Assembly: GCA_003232715.1 (NCBI GenBank)
Contig: QIJG01000294.1
Span: 1 to 5,213, forward strand
DNA: 5,213 nucleotides
Origin: Nitrospirota bacterium
Lineage (GTDB): Bacteria; Nitrospirota; Thermodesulfovibrionia; Thermodesulfovibrionales; JdFR-85
Direction of reading: 5' to 3'
Part shown: one piece after another, positions 3,788-5,213 of the stretch
Position numbering within the stretch: position 1 is the first letter of the stretch
How the letters are laid out: every line of letters begins with the position of its first letter
The notes under the pieces: generated by a model
What the model saw: the letters and a program-made list of their open reading frames with translations, nothing else
The model's database searches: none
Told to the model about the DNA's origin: nothing
Position numbers and translations under genes: made by a program

Positions 3788-5213
3788 ATGTTGACTGTAA
3801 AAAAACCATATATCATAACCCGCGGGAAGGTGATAGTTGACTATTCGGGCCTTTACTGTGATACGTCGGAACAACTACTGAGGAGCGAGCTGTTTGAAGA
3901 GACCGTTGACCGTTTTATAGAGCGAAACGCAGCCAGGGAGAGTTCGATATTTGCATTCCTGAAGAACAATCTGCATGGGCTGAAAAGAGATGAACTAACC
4001 GGGCATATTGTAAACCTCTTCAGACTCCTTTCCAGCCATACCGCAGAAGAGATTATCGCCATGAACAGCGAGTTCAGCCCCATCCTTTCTGAAAAAGAAT
4101 ACCTGCATGAGTTTATCGAAGAATTATACAACTACTGGAGGAGGTTCGAAAGGTTTATCTATCTTGAGGCCCCCCCAAGGTCCAGGTACTCTAAAAGCAG
4201 TATCCACCATACCCAGTTTATAAAATTGAATGAGGAGTTCAAGAACCTCGTTCTCTATGTTTACAGACGTATCAGTGAAAACCTGACGGGCAAGAACCCC
4301 AGGGTTTACAGGCAATTGCCGGCCGGGGCAAACATGGGCATGCTCCTTGAGAGGATAGCCTGGGATTGTCCCGAAACCTACGCTATACTGAAGGAGATAC
4401 CTTTTATCCGGCTTTCCCTTATAGAACCTCCGCTGATACTGTACCCTGCAATGAATAAAAGAAAGGGCAGATTTGAAGAAATACCGACGTTAACAAAGGA
4501 GATGCTCATACTTAACCCTGAGGAGTGGTTCTGTTTTCCTGCAAAGGTCGGAGACCTGACTGCCTTTATATATTTTCATCGGGATTTTATATCCCTTGGA
4601 CTCACTATGAGCAATCTCTTTGAGATAGCGGATTATGAGGATATAGAGGACAGGAGGCCTGACCTGATGCTGATCTTCGGCCTTACAAATGACAACCTCA
4701 CTGGAGACACGGTTTTTCATGAAGACAAAGGCAGTGGTACGCTTATCGGCATCATAAGGCATTCCGAAGAGGTGGACTATTTCGGCTACTTCAAAAAAAT
4801 GACCCTCACGCTACATAATATAGCAATGCTTAAAAGGGGCAGACTGCCTGTTCATGGGGCCATGTTTTACATAAAACTCAAATCCGGAGGAACTGCAAAC
4901 GTTGTAATAATGGGAGACAGCGGCGCAGGTAAATCGGAAACCCTTGAAGCCCTCCGGCTACTCTCGGAAGAGCATATCTGCGAGATGCGAACAATTTTTG
5001 ACGATATGGGGTCTCTGGGTCTTGACGGCAACGGAAGGGTAGCCGGATATGGTACGGAGATAGGCGCATTTGTGAGACTTGACGATCTGCAGCCCGGATA
5101 TGCCTATGAGGAGATTGACCGGAGCGTCTTTATGAACCCTGACAAGACAAACGCAAGACTGGTAATGCCGATAACCCGTTATCACCATATAGTAAAGGGC
5201 TACCCTGTGGATA
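3788..5213 (+). CDS. PEPCK/HPr-kinase-like P-loop protein, 3' end outside window
   Basis: An open frame of 475 codons runs off the right edge without a stop. I cannot name the gene. Residues 1 to about 365 match no family I know; they are soluble, charged and largely helical-looking, with no signal peptide or membrane segment. From about 370 the sequence NVVIMGDSGAGKSETLEAL carries a Walker A GDSGAGKSE (376-384) very like HPr kinase/phosphorylase. FDDMG (404-408) sits where HprK and PEP carboxykinase have an acidic metal-binding pair. NARLVMPITRYHHIVK (455-470) resembles the R-x-x-x-P-I segment of ATP-type PEP carboxykinase. It is therefore probably a kinase-like member of the PEPCK/HprK superfamily with a long N-terminal region; substrate unknown. 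The ATG at 3788 has only a weak site; a TTG at 3764 with AAGGA upstream is an alternative adding eight residues. It is divergent from the ars operon and has its own promoter, so a role in arsenic resistance is not indicated. Confidence 0.75.
   Translation, partial: MLTVKKPYIITRGKVIVDYSGLYCDTSEQLLRSELFEETVDRFIERNAARESSIFAFLKNNLHGLKRDELTGHIVNLFRLLSSHTAEEIIAMNSEFSPILSEKEYLHEFIEELYNYWRRFERFIYLEAPPRSRYSKSSIHHTQFIKLNEEFKNLVLYVYRRISENLTGKNPRVYRQLPAGANMGMLLERIAWDCPETYAILKEIPFIRLSLIEPPLILYPAMNKRKGRFEEIPTLTKEMLILNPEEWFCFPAKVGDLTAFIYFHRDFISLGLTMSNLFEIADYEDIEDRRPDLMLIFGLTNDNLTGDTVFHEDKGSGTLIGIIRHSEEVDYFGYFKKMTLTLHNIAMLKRGRLPVHGAMFYIKLKSGGTANVVIMGDSGAGKSETLEALRLLSEEHICEMRTIFDDMGSLGLDGNGRVAGYGTEIGAFVRLDDLQPGYAYEEIDRSVFMNPDKTNARLVMPITRYHHIVKGYPVD

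Noticed and set aside
3853..4131. Minus-strand open frames opposite the plus-strand gene (3853-4131, 4490-4762, 4878-5188)
   Set aside because: They lie opposite a continuous 475-codon plus-strand frame with a recognisable P-loop domain. None has a motif or ribosome binding site that I can support.
1..5213. CRISPR array, tRNA or rRNA genes
   Set aside because: I saw no regularly spaced repeats, cloverleaf-like sequences or rRNA signatures in either strand.

Overview
The window is dominated by an arsenic-resistance operon on the minus strand. Read in its own direction it runs arsR - arsC - acr3 - arsD - arsA, from about 3571 down to the left edge. A divergent, unrelated-looking gene on the plus strand runs from 3788 off the right edge. 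The genes point to a mid-GC anaerobic or sediment bacterium. The two intergenic-type repeats and the half-size ArsA made me think of Nitrospirota or Deltaproteobacteria-like lineages, but this is an impression; nothing here fixes the taxon.

The operon encodes a complete arsenic route. ArsR (3125-3508) is the metalloid-responsive repressor. ArsC (2671-3084) is a thioredoxin-type, low-molecular-weight-phosphatase-fold arsenate reductase that makes As(III). ACR3 (1373-2446) exports As(III). ArsD (1035-1376) is the metallochaperone that hands As(III) to ArsA. ArsA (from 942 leftwards) is the ATPase that would energise the exporter. A sigma70-type promoter (3542-3571) followed by a perfect tandem 8-bp repeat (3520-3535) at the expected transcription start looks like the ArsR-controlled promoter and operator.

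The operon carries accessory DNA at three places. (1) A 151-bp foldback element with about 23-bp terminal inverted repeats (2513-2663) sits between arsC and acr3. (2) A degenerate repeat-like stretch lies between arsD and arsA (967-1003). (3) A palindromic C/G-rich repeat (46-102) is inserted in frame in the 3' part of arsA. The arsA reading frame is also interrupted: frame 1 stops at 214, while a clearly homologous continuation is open in another frame from about 229 to the left edge.

The divergent intergenic region (3509-3787) holds the arsR promoter and operator on one side. On the other side it holds an extended -10 promoter (3719-3727) and a small inverted repeat in the leader of the plus-strand gene. 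That gene encodes at least 475 residues: a long N-terminal region I do not recognise, followed by a P-loop domain resembling the HPr kinase / ATP-type PEP carboxykinase superfamily. It is cut off by the window edge.
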